Of a DNA stretch of 64,000 nucleotides, positions 41,328 through 56,300 are shown piece by piece. Within the stretch, counting starts at the first letter, position 1, and each line of letters starts with the position of its first letter. The stretch spans positions 9,521,652-9,585,651 of the forward strand of contig JALMQS010000055.1 of NCBI GenBank assembly GCA_024734495.1, written 5' to 3'. Under the pieces are notes generated by a model. That model did not search any database. It was not told the DNA's origin and was given only the letters and a program-made list of their open reading frames with translations. The translations under genes were made by a program, and so were the position numbers. This DNA comes from Forficula auricularia (taxonomy: Eukaryota > Arthropoda > Insecta > Dermaptera > Forficulidae).

Positions 41328-44300
41328 GTAAATCTGCATCTGAGTGCCAGTGTCACCGATATTGGCCTTAATGACCTGTTTCAATTTGTTTTTCTCTCTC
41401 TTTTGTTATTATCATACATGGATACAATCTTGAACAATTTGAGGTACGGTTGAACTTATTCCATTAAACCAATTTAATTAAAGAAAAAAATAGTATAGAA
41501 TATTAGTTGTTTTTTTCGAGATAAATGACAGACATTTGATAAATAAATACCGTCTTTGTTTATTTTGGTATCAATTCAGGTTAGTTCACTAATTCATTTA
41601 TACTTAGAAATATTTGGATCAAAATTCATTTCCTAGGAATCATATGGTTCTGAAGCCTGCTTGCATTTTCGGCACCCCAATATTTTTATTTTTGATATGT
41701 AGCAAATATATATAGTTATTTCACTATCACATCTAGAGGACTAAAAATCCCAACGGGGACCAACAACTCTGAAGTACCTCACGACAAAAAATTCGCCTGC
41801 TCTGAACAAAGGAGTGTCCTTTTCATGATGTGGAAACAGAAGTATTAAATCTATCTCGGCCAACGAGGCACTTTATAAGATATCAAAAAGTAATAAGTTC
41901 CTTTGAAAATGATGAAATTAATTATACACCGTTTAAAAATTGTAACAAATATATGCTGGTGTTTTGAGACAAGGAGTCCAAAAATATTCATGGAGATGGT
42001 CCCACTACAGACTACAACATAAATCCGCCCCTGGTTCGGGTCAAAAACAAATTAAATCTCTTAAACTATTTGGATAGGTTGTTCAGTTGAATGTGTACCC
42101 CACAGAACTCAACAATTACTAATCGAACAACTGAGCTCAAATTATTAATATAACCAAGCCGGATTAAACAAGACTTTTAAGAAATAAATTTTACAGATGA
42201 TATACAGCTTATAGAAAAGCAAGATGGATTTTTCTTCTGGCAATTTTTGCTAACTACCTAATCCAGCTTTATCGTAATCGTACCTACTGTCTAAAATGTA
42301 TTAATCTAATAATATTCTAAATATTTTTTATTTAAACGGTTTAATGGAAAAAGTTTGCATATTCCCCAAATTGGTCAGAATTGTAGAGTGATTTTTAATA
42401 TCAAAGAAGAAATTGAAAAAGTCAATCCGTCCATGATCTATTTCTATGACATTGAACTCTTGCATATAAATCAATAGATCTATTAGAAATCAAAATTTAT
42501 TATTCACCATTGTTTTAGGAAAAATATCCTAAATCAATATTTTTAATAATTGCCACTGAATTCTGTGAACGATTTTCTTTTGGAGGACTTAGAGGTATAT
42601 ATTATACAATTTATTTTATTTCTTACTTCAATATTTTTCTTTTAACGAAAAAAAATATTTTAGCTATTCTGTCGCTGTACCTGAGAAATATTTTATTATT
42701 ACATGAAAATGTAGCAACATATATTTATCATGGATTTATCATGCTTTGTTATTTGGTACCGCTTTTGGAGCTGTTCTAGCTGACGGATTTTTGGGACGAT
42801 TTAAGTAAGCATAGTAGTCAGTACCTATGAATTTTTTTAGTAAGTGTTTTAAGTATAGAATCTATATTCAAACATCTGAAAGATTACATTTTTTGGAGAT
42901 ACATACATAGATCCAAGTATGAAAATCGACTTCCATTTTTACTTTATTTTTACTTTAAGCTTTAGCAAATATATATTAACAATAAGAAATAATTCATGTC
43001 TTATTTTTAGAACTATTTTATATTTTTCCATTGTCTACACAGCTGGAAACGTTCTAATGTGTATCGCTGCAACCCCACCGCTAAGTATTTTACCCCTGTA
43101 AGTATTGTAGTTTTATATTTATAGATTATAATATATTAATATTTTATATGACAAATTAGTATTTTTTCTAAATCGAATAATTCTAGTATTTGTGATACAT
43201 TTTAGAATCCAAGAACCTACATAAACCTAGACTTAAGGTCCAAAATCTCTTCTTTTAGAATAGTAGAATAGATTTTTAGTATGGTTCAGCCGATTGCTAA
43301 TTTTGTTGAATATCGAATGTTTGTCTAATATTCTTTCTATAATTTAAATTAAGCAAATTGAAGAATCTCCTGACTTAGTTAATTTCAATTTCTTTTATTT
43401 TCTAGCACATGGACCAGTGTGGGACTAATTCTCATAGCTCTTGGCACAGGTGGGATCAAACCATGCGTAGCCGCCTTCGGTGGAGACCAATTCCATCTTC
43501 CTAGACAGACTCTATTATTGGCTAAGTTTTTCTCTCTGTTTTATTTTACTATCAATATGGGAGGTCTAGCTGGGGTGATCCTCATTCCAATCCTGAGAAA
43601 TATTGGCTGCTTCCATAACGATACTTGCTATAGTCTTGGATTTGGATTTCCAGCTGCCCTTATGGGGCTTGGGCTCAGTAAAAATCTCTCATTAATATCA
43701 ATAGACAAATTTCGGCTTAAACCACTTAGGGACCGTCCATAAATTACGTCAAACGAATTTCACGATTTTTAGACCTCCTCCCACTGTGTCACATTCTGTC
43801 ACATTTTCATTGAGCCCACCTGTATTGTGACTTGACACTATCGGTTTTAAATCCTATAATTTAATAATTGTAGTATTTGTTTTTATAAATTTAACTCAAC
43901 TAAAGGGATTTAATATATTTTGAGTTTAATTTTATTTTTATTCATATCATTTAACTCATTATTTACTAGTTATTATTATTGGATTCCAAATATATTTTTT
44001 ATTATTAATAAAAAATATATTTTGAAATTTTTTCATTTGACTTTTGTGACATCGCAATTTTTAAGATCTCGGACCCCTGTCACATTTTGTCTACAAATCT
44101 GAGATACCCCTCCCCCTTAAAGTGTGACGTAATTTATGGACGGCCCCTTAGATATTTTTTTTTTTTGGCTTTTCGGCCTTTCTAGCCATAAGCCTAATTA
44201 CGATACTAGTTATATTTTTTAAATTTGTCTCTACCCCCGGGGTCAGATTTTAGCTGGATGCCTCGAGTCGGATTCGAACCCGGGTCCCCTGGTTAGCTCG

Positions 44301-47300
44301 CTGTCATGCTACCGCCTAGCCTATCTGACCCCCCTTAGATAATTTAAATGAAATATTATAATCAGTGTATAGGTACAATGTTTTGATTCTGAAGTCCTTT
44401 TCAAGTGTTAGGTAAGTCAATTTTGAAGGGACTCATCAGAATCCAATGTGACCCCAAAATTAAGTACCTACTTTTGAATTTTTGGAATGATATTAAATAA
44501 CACCTATTTTTACAATTAAATACAGTGAGTTTAATCAAAATTTTCAGAGCCATTTTCGAGAAATCTAAAAAAAAAGTGTTTAGCCACCAAAGTAAAGTGC
44601 CACTTCCTGTAGGTTGATTTTATCCAAAACCTTGCTGCCACATCTACAGCTGGTACCTACCTTAAATATAAAATTTTATAATCTATAAAAACAGAATTCT
44701 ATAGTCACAATATCTAAGATTTTAGTAGAAAATATTTTTATATTGCATGTCAGAGGGCATCATCCCCCCGGGGGTTAGCCCCGAGCACTAACCTGTTTGC
44801 GGGGCAGTTAGTTTAACCCTCGAGACAAAACTCTCTCCAACATGCAAGATATAAAAAAATAAAAATTTTAGTTTCGAGGTGTAATGATCATTTCTCCTCC
44901 ATTTAAATTATTTGAAGCTTTATCATTATATAATTTTGCAAAGATATGAAAAATTTATTTACTAACTGAAATGTTTTAGTTTTATTTATACTTGGGAAAG
45001 ATGTTTACAGAATTAAATCTCCTAAAGACAACGTGATTTTGAAATTTTTATTATGCACTTTTGTAAGTAATTGCTAATTATCAAATTAAATATTACTTCT
45101 AAAAAATAAGATGAATATTTTTCAGAGCGCTTTGTTCAATAAATGTAAAAATGGATTTTTTAATAATTCGAAATGTCATTGGTTAAACTATGCCTCCGAC
45201 CAATACGATTGTAGATTATTAACTGAAATGAAAGCGGTTTATGGCATTCTCTGGCTTTACATACCTCTTCCTATATTTTGGGCTCTCTTTGATCAACAGG
45301 TGGGTAATATTCTTGCTTTACAAATAATAAATGAATTTCTCTACTTTTATTTCTCAAAAGTTGACTCTCAGGGTTCCAGGTGGACTTTTCAGGCTTCCAG
45401 AATGAATGGCGAGCTATTTGGTTTTCAAATGCTTCCAGACCAAGTTCAAATGCTTAACCCTCTAATTGTGTTGCTGCTCATCCCTTTAATGAACAAGTTT
45501 ATTTATCCATTTGCCAAAAGAAAACTTCATTTCCTAGACACTCCTTTGGAGAGAATGGCTCTTGGGGGATCCATTACTACATTGGCTTTTGTTTTTTCAG
45601 GTCTTCTTGAAATTCAACTTCAGGTCTCTTATTAGTTAGATAATTATTGTCTTTTTATATAATAACAGGTAATTGACTCTAACGTATTCTCATCCTTCCA
45701 CTCAACGAAATATACAATGAGAGAGAAGATTGTTGAGAGAACTTTTTATTCTAGTAAATTATAATAATGACTAAAATAAAAAAGTCACATTTAGACTTTG
45801 TCAAGATTGTCCTTATAAATGGATAAATAATATAATATCTTTATAATTAATCATAGAAATAGGGGAGCCCACGTAAGCCTCTGACATCACACACTTGATT
45901 CAACTTCAAAAAATAAATTATTTTTTTAAAAAACTGTATTGTTATTTTCGGTATCTTCAAATAATACTTAAAAAAGATTAATCACACTCAAAGAAAAGAA
46001 CTCCAAATTTATGGAAGAGCCAAATTCGAGCTGATCCAACAGACAACAGTTTAATGCAAAGCTCACTAGATCCGCTTGTCCTAGGGCAGTGGTTCTTAAC
46101 CTTTTTGAAGTCAGGGAACACTTTTGATTATATGAAAAATTTCATGGAACACTTCCAAAAGTACTTCGTTTGTACCCTGAATTAACTGGCGGTTATACAC
46201 ATCTTCAATCCCTGGTATAAATTTTTGTTTGTTGATTCTTAGGCAGGATTCTTGAAATTTTTTGAAAATACGAATATTTTGGAACTTGAAGATTTCAGTG
46301 TTTTCTCGTCGAATACACCCCTCAAAATTATTTCATAAATATGGTGTCGACAAGATCAATACCGAAGGTCTCGGCGTGTTCTCGATGCCTAACTCGAGGG
46401 CTGTGATCATACTATCAAGTTATCTTAATCACGTTAAATCACCTTGGACATCCAACCGTCCTTTGTTTATTGTGCTATATGAGCTTAATTACCGAAAGTC
46501 ACGATAATAAAAAAAAAAAAAAAAAATTCGTCTTTCATAATTTCACGGAACACTTGCGAAAAGCTCACGGAATACCGGTTAAGAACCAGTGTCCTAGGGA
46601 CTGGAGACATAATATACCTAATACGCGTACACATTTACGCTCATGGATGGACTCTCTACATTTTCGATTTATTCGAGTCCAAGTCGCCTTCCAAAAGAAG
46701 TTTACTACACTTAAAAAATAAATAAAAATAAATAGTGATTCCTATGCTTTGGGCGGACCGGGGTGGAGCCTGCCGCCCCGTACAGAGTATTTATTTTACA
46801 CTAAATTCAACTAGTTTGACATTAAGAACCTAATGACAAAGGTTTTAAAAGCTAAATTAATTTAGCCTCGTCCGTCTTTTTCTCTGCTTTGAAAATTGTA
46901 AGTATATATGTATACCTTTAAGACCATTAGCAACTGCTAAATAAAAAATTAAAAAATCTCAAATTCTAGTAAATAAATCGGAGGAAAAAGTAAAAAATTT
47001 TTTAGAGATTAGTACACTTCCTGCTATTCGGAAAATTTATAACTGTATTAGCAATAACATTTAGAGAAAGCTGTGTAGGTTTATAGGGAAACATATTTTA
47101 AAAATATTAAAGGGTTGGAATTAGTGGTGTTTCACAAAATAAAAGAATTGAAATAAAGTTTGAGTTTAATAGAAACTCTATATATTTCGGGCTTTTTTAG
47201 CCCCAGAAACCTGTCTTTTGTATAAACTCTTAATGATGGGCTAAAAACCCGAAATATCTAGAGTTTCCATTAAACTCAAATCTTATTTCAATTTTTATTT

Positions 47301-50300
47301 TGTGAAACACCACTAATTCCAACCCTTTATAATTTTGTATTAGGAATATACATATTCTAGCTGTCATACAATTTTTCACTCTTGTTATTTTCCTATTTCA
47401 ACAATGGTCAAATTCGAAATTTTTCTTTTTATTTAGAATACATATCCTCTCCTACCGGAACCTGATGAAGCTCCTTTAGACTTAATAAACGTTTTGCCAT
47501 GTTCTGTTTCGGCGGTGATTGGCCAAGATAAAAGGATAAACATCAATGCATACCAAAATTTCATATTTGAAAAACCTCTAAATTTGATTTATCATAATAA
47601 AACAAATTCATTTCTTATTGATATAAATGTTTCATCAAACTGTAAAGAGATTTCGCTAATGGATTCGCATAGATTGTTCAGTTTCCACCTTGTTCGTGGG
47701 AAGGTAATATTTGATTCATCAGAATAATTCAATAATTTCGAGTTAAAGAAATTTCATTACAAATTATTCAAATTTATTATTTTTAAAATAGATGAATGCT
47801 GTTGTTCTATTTGAGAATGAAAATACATTGGATGCAAAGATGATTGAACCAGATATCATTTCTAAGCCTTTAAATGGAAAACCAAGAATTAGGTAAGCTA
47901 AAGTTGTCGGTGGGTAGAGATTCTATGTTTGGCAAACTCCAAAAGTGAATGTTCATATTTTGGTGAATAGAAAGTAGTGGGGATAAAAAGTTTCTAGATA
48001 AAAAAAAACGACCCTATTGGATGTGAACGTTAGAAAAGCCTCTCTGATCATGTGAAGACGTTATTTGTCAAAGGAACTGCCTAGATGTTATAAGAATGTG
48101 TGTTTAGCATATTTATTCTTGCCTCAATCACACCTTTGTTTTCATGCCGATGGAATTGATTGAAAAAGCTTTTAAATACTATAGAAGAACAGCATCTATC
48201 AATTTCAATAAAAAAATATCAAAGACATGCCTATATCCAGGTATCCATGTAAGTACCATATATTGGATTTTTGGCATTTCGATTATTATTGGTAACTTTT
48301 GCTGAAGATATGGAGGAATGGATTTAAAATAAAAAATATCTATCGATTCTCATCTAAAATAATACTTAAGCAATAACTATTCTACATTGCATTTTTGACG
48401 TTTCGCTTATTATTAGTAACCATTGATTAAGACAGAGATGTACAACCTTTTAGCTTCCCTGGGCCACATTGGATGAATATGAGCTGTTTTGGGCAACACA
48501 TAAAATACAGTAACGCTAATAATAGCTGATGAGCAAAAAAACGATTTACTTAATATACTTAAGAAATTAAGCTTTGTTACTTTATAAATCTTTTATTATA
48601 AAAGTAAGAGACAAATCAGCAACATAAAATTATAGTGAGAATTTTGTCATTGTTTTTGGGAGATAAATCCGTGGATATTTGTTTGGCTCAAAGGAATTCT
48701 CAATGAATTCTCAAAATGCTCTTCAAATATTTTGGATCTAGCTTCATACTTGAAAATAGATGCTTGAATAAATAAAATTATTTAAGAATCAATTTATGAA
48801 TATTATCTCATTGCAAAATAACGTGTTAAATTCAAAAATTTATTACTCATAAATTAATAGAAAGTTACAAATATTGTATTTTTAGTAATATCACTGGGAT
48901 TTTTAGTCGCAATCTCATAAAGTTTTTAAGTTTGCCGATGTTTTGTCGGGCCACATTGATAGTCATCTTGGGCCGCATGCGGCCCGCGGAATGCAGGTTG
49001 AACAAGCCTTGATTAAGACAGAGAAATCGACTTAAAATAAAATAACAATCGATTCTCATCTAATACTGGTGAAATAATCACGTTACATTTCATCTTTGAT
49101 GTTCTGACCATTAATGGTCACCACTGTTGAAAGCATGGAAAAATCGACTTAAAATCAAAAAGGCTAAATTCTTTTTGGTAAACAATTCTTGTAGTTTTGA
49201 TTTATATTCGTAAAACAATATGAATAACATTACTTTATAACACATGTCTTCGATTGAAAACTAAAATTATGTTGATTTTTAGGGTGATTCTGTTAGAAAA
49301 TAATATCGGTGCAAATCCAATAATACGATTTAAACAAAAAACTCAAATAAGTATAAAGATCTTTATTTTCCTGAACAAGATTTCGTCAGCGTCAGTGAAT
49401 ATATAAATTTAATTCCTGGAAGGTATGCTTTATTTAAAAATAAATTCAGTAAACTCTCTTTTATCCAGGGAATTAGGTGGAGCGGTAACCACGAATAAAA
49501 CAATTCCGCGAATAACCCGCAAAATAGTCAAAATAAACTGATGTGGTCATCCACATGACTTTACCATACGTACTGACAGACATTTTTACAAAACATCTAT
49601 AATATTTTCTCGAAAAAATCATTTTTTCGATGATCACTTATTAAGGGCTTTTTTCTAGGGCGAAATTTTAATAAAAATATTTACAGCCGTTTTTGAGATA
49701 TTTCGAAAAAACCACTTATTCCATCCACGATTAGAATACGTGACCATACCCTGTATGGTAAAGTTAAAGGACACAAATTAACACAATAATACTTTTGAAA
49801 AATGTTAATTTACAGTAGAAGCAGGTGGTTTAAAATGTATTATTTTACAAGTTTATTTCAAAAAAAAAAAAAAAAAAAGTTAAACACATATATGTGTGCA
49901 AATAGTTAGGTACATAGTTTTTAAAGTTTACTTTTGCACAAAATAATCCGTCAGCAGTTTTTGTTATTTCGAGATAAAACACTTCTTCTTCACCTGAGAT
50001 TGACACAGATTAGTGACAAAGCGGATAATCAACTTATTAAATTGGATTGTATCTAAGTTTCTGAGATTTGGCTTGTGATCCCGGCTTCTTTCCTTCTACT
50101 CTGTTCTTTTCACGATGGAGGGGCCATCCCATACAGGCCTTTAGGGGATGCACCTTTTGGTGTATCTCCTTTTCACATCAATATCATTAAAATAAAATCT
50201 GCCAGCGGAGAAACGAGAGTTTACTGTAATTTATAAGTTTAGAAGACTGAGAAATGATAAGAAAAATTGTTTACTTACAATTGGTATGTGTCAGTTGGTT

Positions 50301-53300
50301 AACTGGCGGGAATTCAATAAAAATCCATATATTAACAATAAATTGTACATGTTTTTGTGATTTTCAGATATTATTACGGTATTTTAATCAATAAAAATGG
50401 AGTAATGATAATGAAAAAAGTTATTTTCAAACTTGGAGGAGTATATACCCTTATAGTCGGTGCAACGGAGAATTCTCTTTCGGTATATTGTAATGATATT
50501 TATTTATTTATATAGTTTAACAGATTGTTTATTCATTTTACACAAAGGTTAGATCTATTTTTATTAAGAAGTATCCTTTGTGAACTCCTAAAAGATGGGC
50601 TTATATCCCGAAATATAGTATATATAGAGTCGTGGTAAACAAGCATCCGATCTTTAATTTTTGTGAAACCTACCTAGTATTTTATATTTTAAGATTTTAT
50701 AAAGTTTCTAAAAAAAATTACAAGAATTTTCTTTACTTTATTAGATCTATTGATTAACAAAATGAAAGGTTGAAAGTTTAATATGAGTAGTAGTTTCTTT
50801 GTATCAGTCTGATGGGGGTGAGATTGATAGATGAAGGAAAAACTAGATTTTTTATTCCGTTTTCTTCCCAATAAAATATTGTCTTGACAATGTCTTGACC
50901 TATTCAAGACCAAATTTCCTATTTAATTTAATGGTTCTTTTGTTATTGGATTTAAGATGGGTTTAATTACCCAAAATATTACAATAATTTAAATCAAGTG
51001 AACCTCGAAAGTTAATTAATATTATTCAATGATTTCTGATAGTTGATTCTACATATCGGTATTATTTTTTTTTATTTAAACATTTTTTTTATTTTATTAT
51101 TATTTTTTTTTTTTAAGGGCCAGGGTTTCGCTTAATTTTTAAAAAACAACACTATTCATGCATGATTACAATACTTTACTATACTCTGTATGGAGGTATA
51201 GTTAAGTAAAAATGGTAATGAATGCATATTCAAAAGAAAAAATAAATATTGTCCATATTTTTAAGTAGACCTAGTGACAGGTGACAAAAAGTGTGGAAAA
51301 AAATTAGCAAAGCGCATTTATTTATTATCGAATAAGTTCTTATCATTATCTAAATATTTTATTGATCGATGGATAATGATTCAGCATTCATCGATTCCAT
51401 TTTTTATTAAGTAATTTGATATTTATGTTTTTTGTCATTAGGCTATCAAATAAATATTCTCTGAATGTCTGGGGAATTTCCCCAGGTTTAGATATTTTCT
51501 TTCAAGAGAGTTTTTTTCAGCCAATGATCGGACATTTGTCACCATTACTAACAAGAAAAACTTTTATTGATTTCTTTATATTTCTAAAGATTTCATTCAT
51601 AACACTTCCAAATATATAAGTTAAGACCAGAATTTTCCAAGGAATATAATTAAAAATTGAAGAAAAAAGTGAAACTTTTTCAAGAATCTGTAGGACTTTT
51701 GATACCTATACTAGCTGCGACGCTTGTCTCGGTGGGCCTCTTGTTAGTCAGGGCCCTTCGTCCCCTACACTTCCACCCTCCTGCCAAAAAAACATTCTTT
51801 AAAAATGCTGTTATAATATTTGTTTACATGTCTTTTACCGAGGGGTGAACCGCGACCTAACATGCTGTACACCTACTTCCACTTGTACTTCCAAATATTT
51901 CCAAGTACTTCCAAATATTTTCAAGTATTCCAAATATTTCCAAGTAATCCCAAATATTTCCAAGTACTTCCAAATATTTCCAAGTACTTTCAAATATTTC
52001 CAAGCACTTCCAAATATTTCCAAGTACTTCCAAATATTTCCAAGTACTTTCAAATATTTCCAAGCACTTCCAAATATTTCCAAGTACTTTCAAATATTCC
52101 CAACTACTTTCAAATATTTCCAAGTACTTCCAAATATTTCCAAGTACTTCCAAAATACTTCCAAAGAAATATACACCTACTTCCAATCGCGGATCACCCC
52201 TCATCTTTTACATATTTCACACAGTGTTACCCGTTACTTGGTGTGGAATATCAAAGGTTCTACTTTTTTAAGCCATGACTCAAATTTGGGAAATATATTC
52301 ATGTCGCTACCCCAAAAAAATAAAGTAAAAAAAAAACTAATGGTATAGAAGGATATGCATGGTAAAATCTGCCCCAGCGGCGATTTCTATTAGCACTTTG
52401 GGGATCGTTTTGGTACTAAATAAAAAAATTCAGCCAAATTTTCAGTTCTTAATCTTAAGCAGTTTTCGAGTTATTTGAAAAAACCTATTTTTTGATTTGA
52501 TTTTTTTTTTAATAGTAAAATTAAAAATTAACAAATGGGTATTTTTTCCCAATACTTGCGAGTAAAAGTCATGAAAGAACACTTTCGTTATGATTCTCAG
52601 ATGGAAAGCCGATTTTTAAGAAAATAAATAAAACTAAAATAATTTTTGACTGCACTTTTTGAAAAGTGTCCATCAACAAATTTTGTCAGAAAATGACATT
52701 TATACTCCTTTATACTCAATATTTTTTAAATTTTTTGAAAAAAAAATTATTAAAAAAATTAAAAACGACTTTTTTATTTGCGTTGAAACGAACTAATATA
52801 GGGTTTTCCATTAATGACGTTTGAACTTTAAATTTAAATAAAAAAAATGTGTATGAGATAACATTAAATTTTTTTATATTTGAAATACTATATGCTTACA
52901 TTTATGTATGGAATTTAATATCTGCCAAATGGCTGCTTTGATGGGCTGCGCTATCCGAGATGTCCAATTTTCGATGACCCAACCATATAAATCGGGCCTG
53001 ATATCATTGATATGTTGACTTTTAAGGTATCAATCGTCTGCAGTTTATTCGCATAGACTCGTTATTTAACATAGTCCCATATTTGAAAAAAAAATTATAT
53101 AATTATTTGTGGATAATTTTTCACTGTTAAAATAATAAAACCAAAAATTCCAATTTTATAAGTTATATTATAAATGATGGCCAAATGGTGTCCACCGAGG
53201 CCAAAGCAAAGAAAAATAAATAAATAACTTATATTATAATATTAATATTTAAAAAATTATTACTTTCACATTTATATTCATAGAATATAATGTGGAAGTA

Positions 53301-56300
53301 TTGCGATGCCCTGTCTGGTTCCTGACTCTTTGAGAACTTGTATCTCAGAGATGAAAAAAGTTAATTTCATTTTGTAACTTCTAGGTGAAAGGAATCGATG
53401 CCCTTAATAGTTGGAAACCGGATATTGTGGTCCCCAGAGGCCAAAAAGGGGCAAAAATACATTGGTCAGTGGGTACGTATGTATGTACGTATGTACCCCC
53501 CTGCGTTTCGCAACCATAAGTCTCAGAGCTACGAAATACGAAACCTAACCTCGATATAGGCTAGAAGGAGTACATTAAGCTTTTGATTGAAATCGGAAAA
53601 CCAGAAGTGGGCATTTACTTGAAAGATTTTTCTTTTTTTTTTTTTGAGAAAATCAAAAAAAAACGAAATAAAGGAAGGGGGTGTAAATTAGTAGTGTGGC
53701 AATGATTTCAAATAAATTAAAATGTGAAAGTCGTGTGGTGAACACACCAGTTGATTTTTTACATATTTTTCTACCAGCAAAAGAGTATTATATTAGTTCG
53801 TTTAAACACAAGGTTATAAAAAAAAATTCGTTTTTAATTTTTTTCATTATTTTTTTTTCAAAAAAAATTGGAAAAATTCCTGAGTATAAAGGAGTATAAA
53901 TGGCATTTTCTGACAAAATTTGGTAATGGACACTTTTCAAAAACGCAGTCAAAAAAATGATTTTAGTTTTATTTCTTTTCTTAAAAATCTGCTTTCCATC
54001 TTGGAATCATAACGAAAGTGTTGTTTCATGCCATTTACTCGCAAGTACTGGGGAAAAATACCTATTTGTTAATTTTTAATTTTACTATTTAAAAAAAATA
54101 GGTTTTTTCAAACAATTCCGAGAAAAATGACTTTTCAATAAATTTATTTTATTTAGAATGGTATTTTTTCATTATCCTTGGGCACAACCAATTCTCCATT
54201 GTAATTCTTCCAGTCCGTCCTCCAAAAGAAAATACTTCTAATATATTGAGTAAAAATATAATTTTAGAAGTATTTTTTTTTTTTTTTTTTTGAGAGAGAC
54301 GAAAATTCTTATTCAAATTATTTTACCATTCATTTTGATTCTTTCGTAGTAAAAAACTAAATGTCAATGATCTTGATTTAATTCAAAACAGTCTCAATGA
54401 GATTAGATATATTTAAGGAAAATATTTATCAAAAAGATAAATGATTAAGATCTGATCTTATTTTGCGTAATTTGCTCCCATTAATTAATTAATAAAGACG
54501 CATTAGTTTAGATAAACCCTAAATACCAGAAAAAAAGAATATTAGTAAAGTTGAAGTAGTTGATGAATCTATTTTTTGAAGAATTTAACATTGCAGGTCC
54601 CAAAAAAGATGGAGACAGTGTCAGAATTTCATACATTGATAAGCGAGATTATTCTAATTTGCCAAGGTGTTAAGGGCTTAGAAAATGTGTATAAATGGGG
54701 CTTTATCCGGAGTTAATGATTTTATTTCACAAAAATAATATCTTTAATAAAGGAAAAAAGGATGAAATGCTTCTATTTATTTAATTGCTAGGATGTCTCT
54801 CTAAACGCCGAAAGGTACAAAAATGACCCCAAAATAACAACTTTTTAATTCAATCGATTTCTAGAAGGGGTGCCAGAAAGATGCGGTCCCTATGGATTTC
54901 ACAGGTTCAAGCAAAAAGGTGGAGACGTAGGTGTCTGTTTAATAAATAATAATAATAATAAATCTTTATTCCTCGACCTGAGGCACAAGTCCTCGGTGGC
55001 TAGGTCCTCCAAACATCAATACAATCTAGCTACAATACATTAACAAACATCAATACAAATTAATTACAACAATTTAACAGATAATAAACAAGTAAAAAAA
55101 AAAGAAAGAAAAAGAAAAAAAAAATAGAAATATATGCTCATTAACAAATAACATGACCATAGATTTCCATCAAAAGGCAAAAAGTATTTTAATTTTTTAA
55201 TTTTAGTTGTAACTAAATAAGATAATAATTATTTTATACCTTTTAGTGTATTTTATTTGTTACATTTAATTTTTGAAGTCGTTTTTATTTTTTTCTTAAA
55301 AATTATTTTTATTTTTCTCTTTTTAGTGATGCCGCTATCCCTTCCGATTGGTCCCATTTTTTCATAGGTATTAGACCTTTTTTGTTAGGTTTGCTCATGC
55401 CTAACTTCTTTGTTTATGAACCGATTTCGATGATTCTTTTTTTATTGGAAAGGGGGTATCTTAGGAATGGTGTCATATTAATTTGGTCAAGTTCTGATGA
55501 TATGATTACTATTTAATAACATCACTAAAAAGAAAAAATAAAAATAATTTTAAGAAAAAATAAAACCGACTTCAAAAATTTAAATGCAACAAAAAAATAC
55601 ACTAAAAGGTATAAAATAATTATTAACTTATTTAGTTACAACTAAACTACGAAATATTAACATGAAATTACTTTTTTAAGTCGGTGCCAAACATATACCT
55701 TTTATGAATGGCATTGGCACCGAGTACAAAAAGTAATTTCATGTTAATATTTCGTAGTTTAGTTGTAACTAAATAAGTTAATAATTATTTTATACCTTTT
55801 AGTGTATTTTATTTGTTGCATTAAATTTTTTTTGAAGTCGGTTTTATTTTTTTTAAAAATTATTTTTATTCAATTTATAAATTAAACAATTATTGGGGGG
55901 GGTCGGGTAGGCTATGGGGTTAGCGTGTCAGCCTGCTAACCAAGTGGACCCGGGTTTGAATCCGACTCGAGGCATCCGGCTAAAATCCGAACCCTGGGGT
56001 AGAGACAAATTTTAAAAAATAAGTAATATCGTAAATTGGCTTATGGCTAGAAAGGCCGAAAAGCCAAAAAAAACCCATTTATTTATTAACTACATTATTA
56101 ATTATAATATCGTCGGCTTAGAGTGTAAACCTGCTAACTCCATTTTGAGTGATCAATGAAAAACATAATTCTTTCATGAAAAATGTTTACATAGTTTTAA
56201 TAATTGTGATTTTAAATTAAATAAATCAGATTGTACGATTGTAGCTGCATTAATTATGTTTTTATTTTAGTTGAGTGAATTGCTGGTTATGACCTGCCCA

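Larger units (their letters stand above)
45624..47436. other. Transporter intron 8
   Basis: Contains a hAT-like MITE and a hammerhead-bearing palindrome (separate entries) and a small GC-rich patch at about 46750-46790. Otherwise AT-rich. Confidence 0.7.
50483..56270. other. Transporter intron 12
   Basis: 5.8 kb, the largest intron of the gene. Contains a hammerhead-like motif, a 20-bp minisatellite, a foldback element, a LINE tail, a nested inverted repeat and a SINE (separate entries). The remainder (50700-51880) is AT-rich with nothing recognised; the frames at 51416-51848 show no domain. Confidence 0.7.

Noticed and set aside
51820..52348. Open frames of 115-167 codons on both strands
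   Set aside because: They are translations of the 20-bp minisatellite, whose unit lacks stops in several frames.
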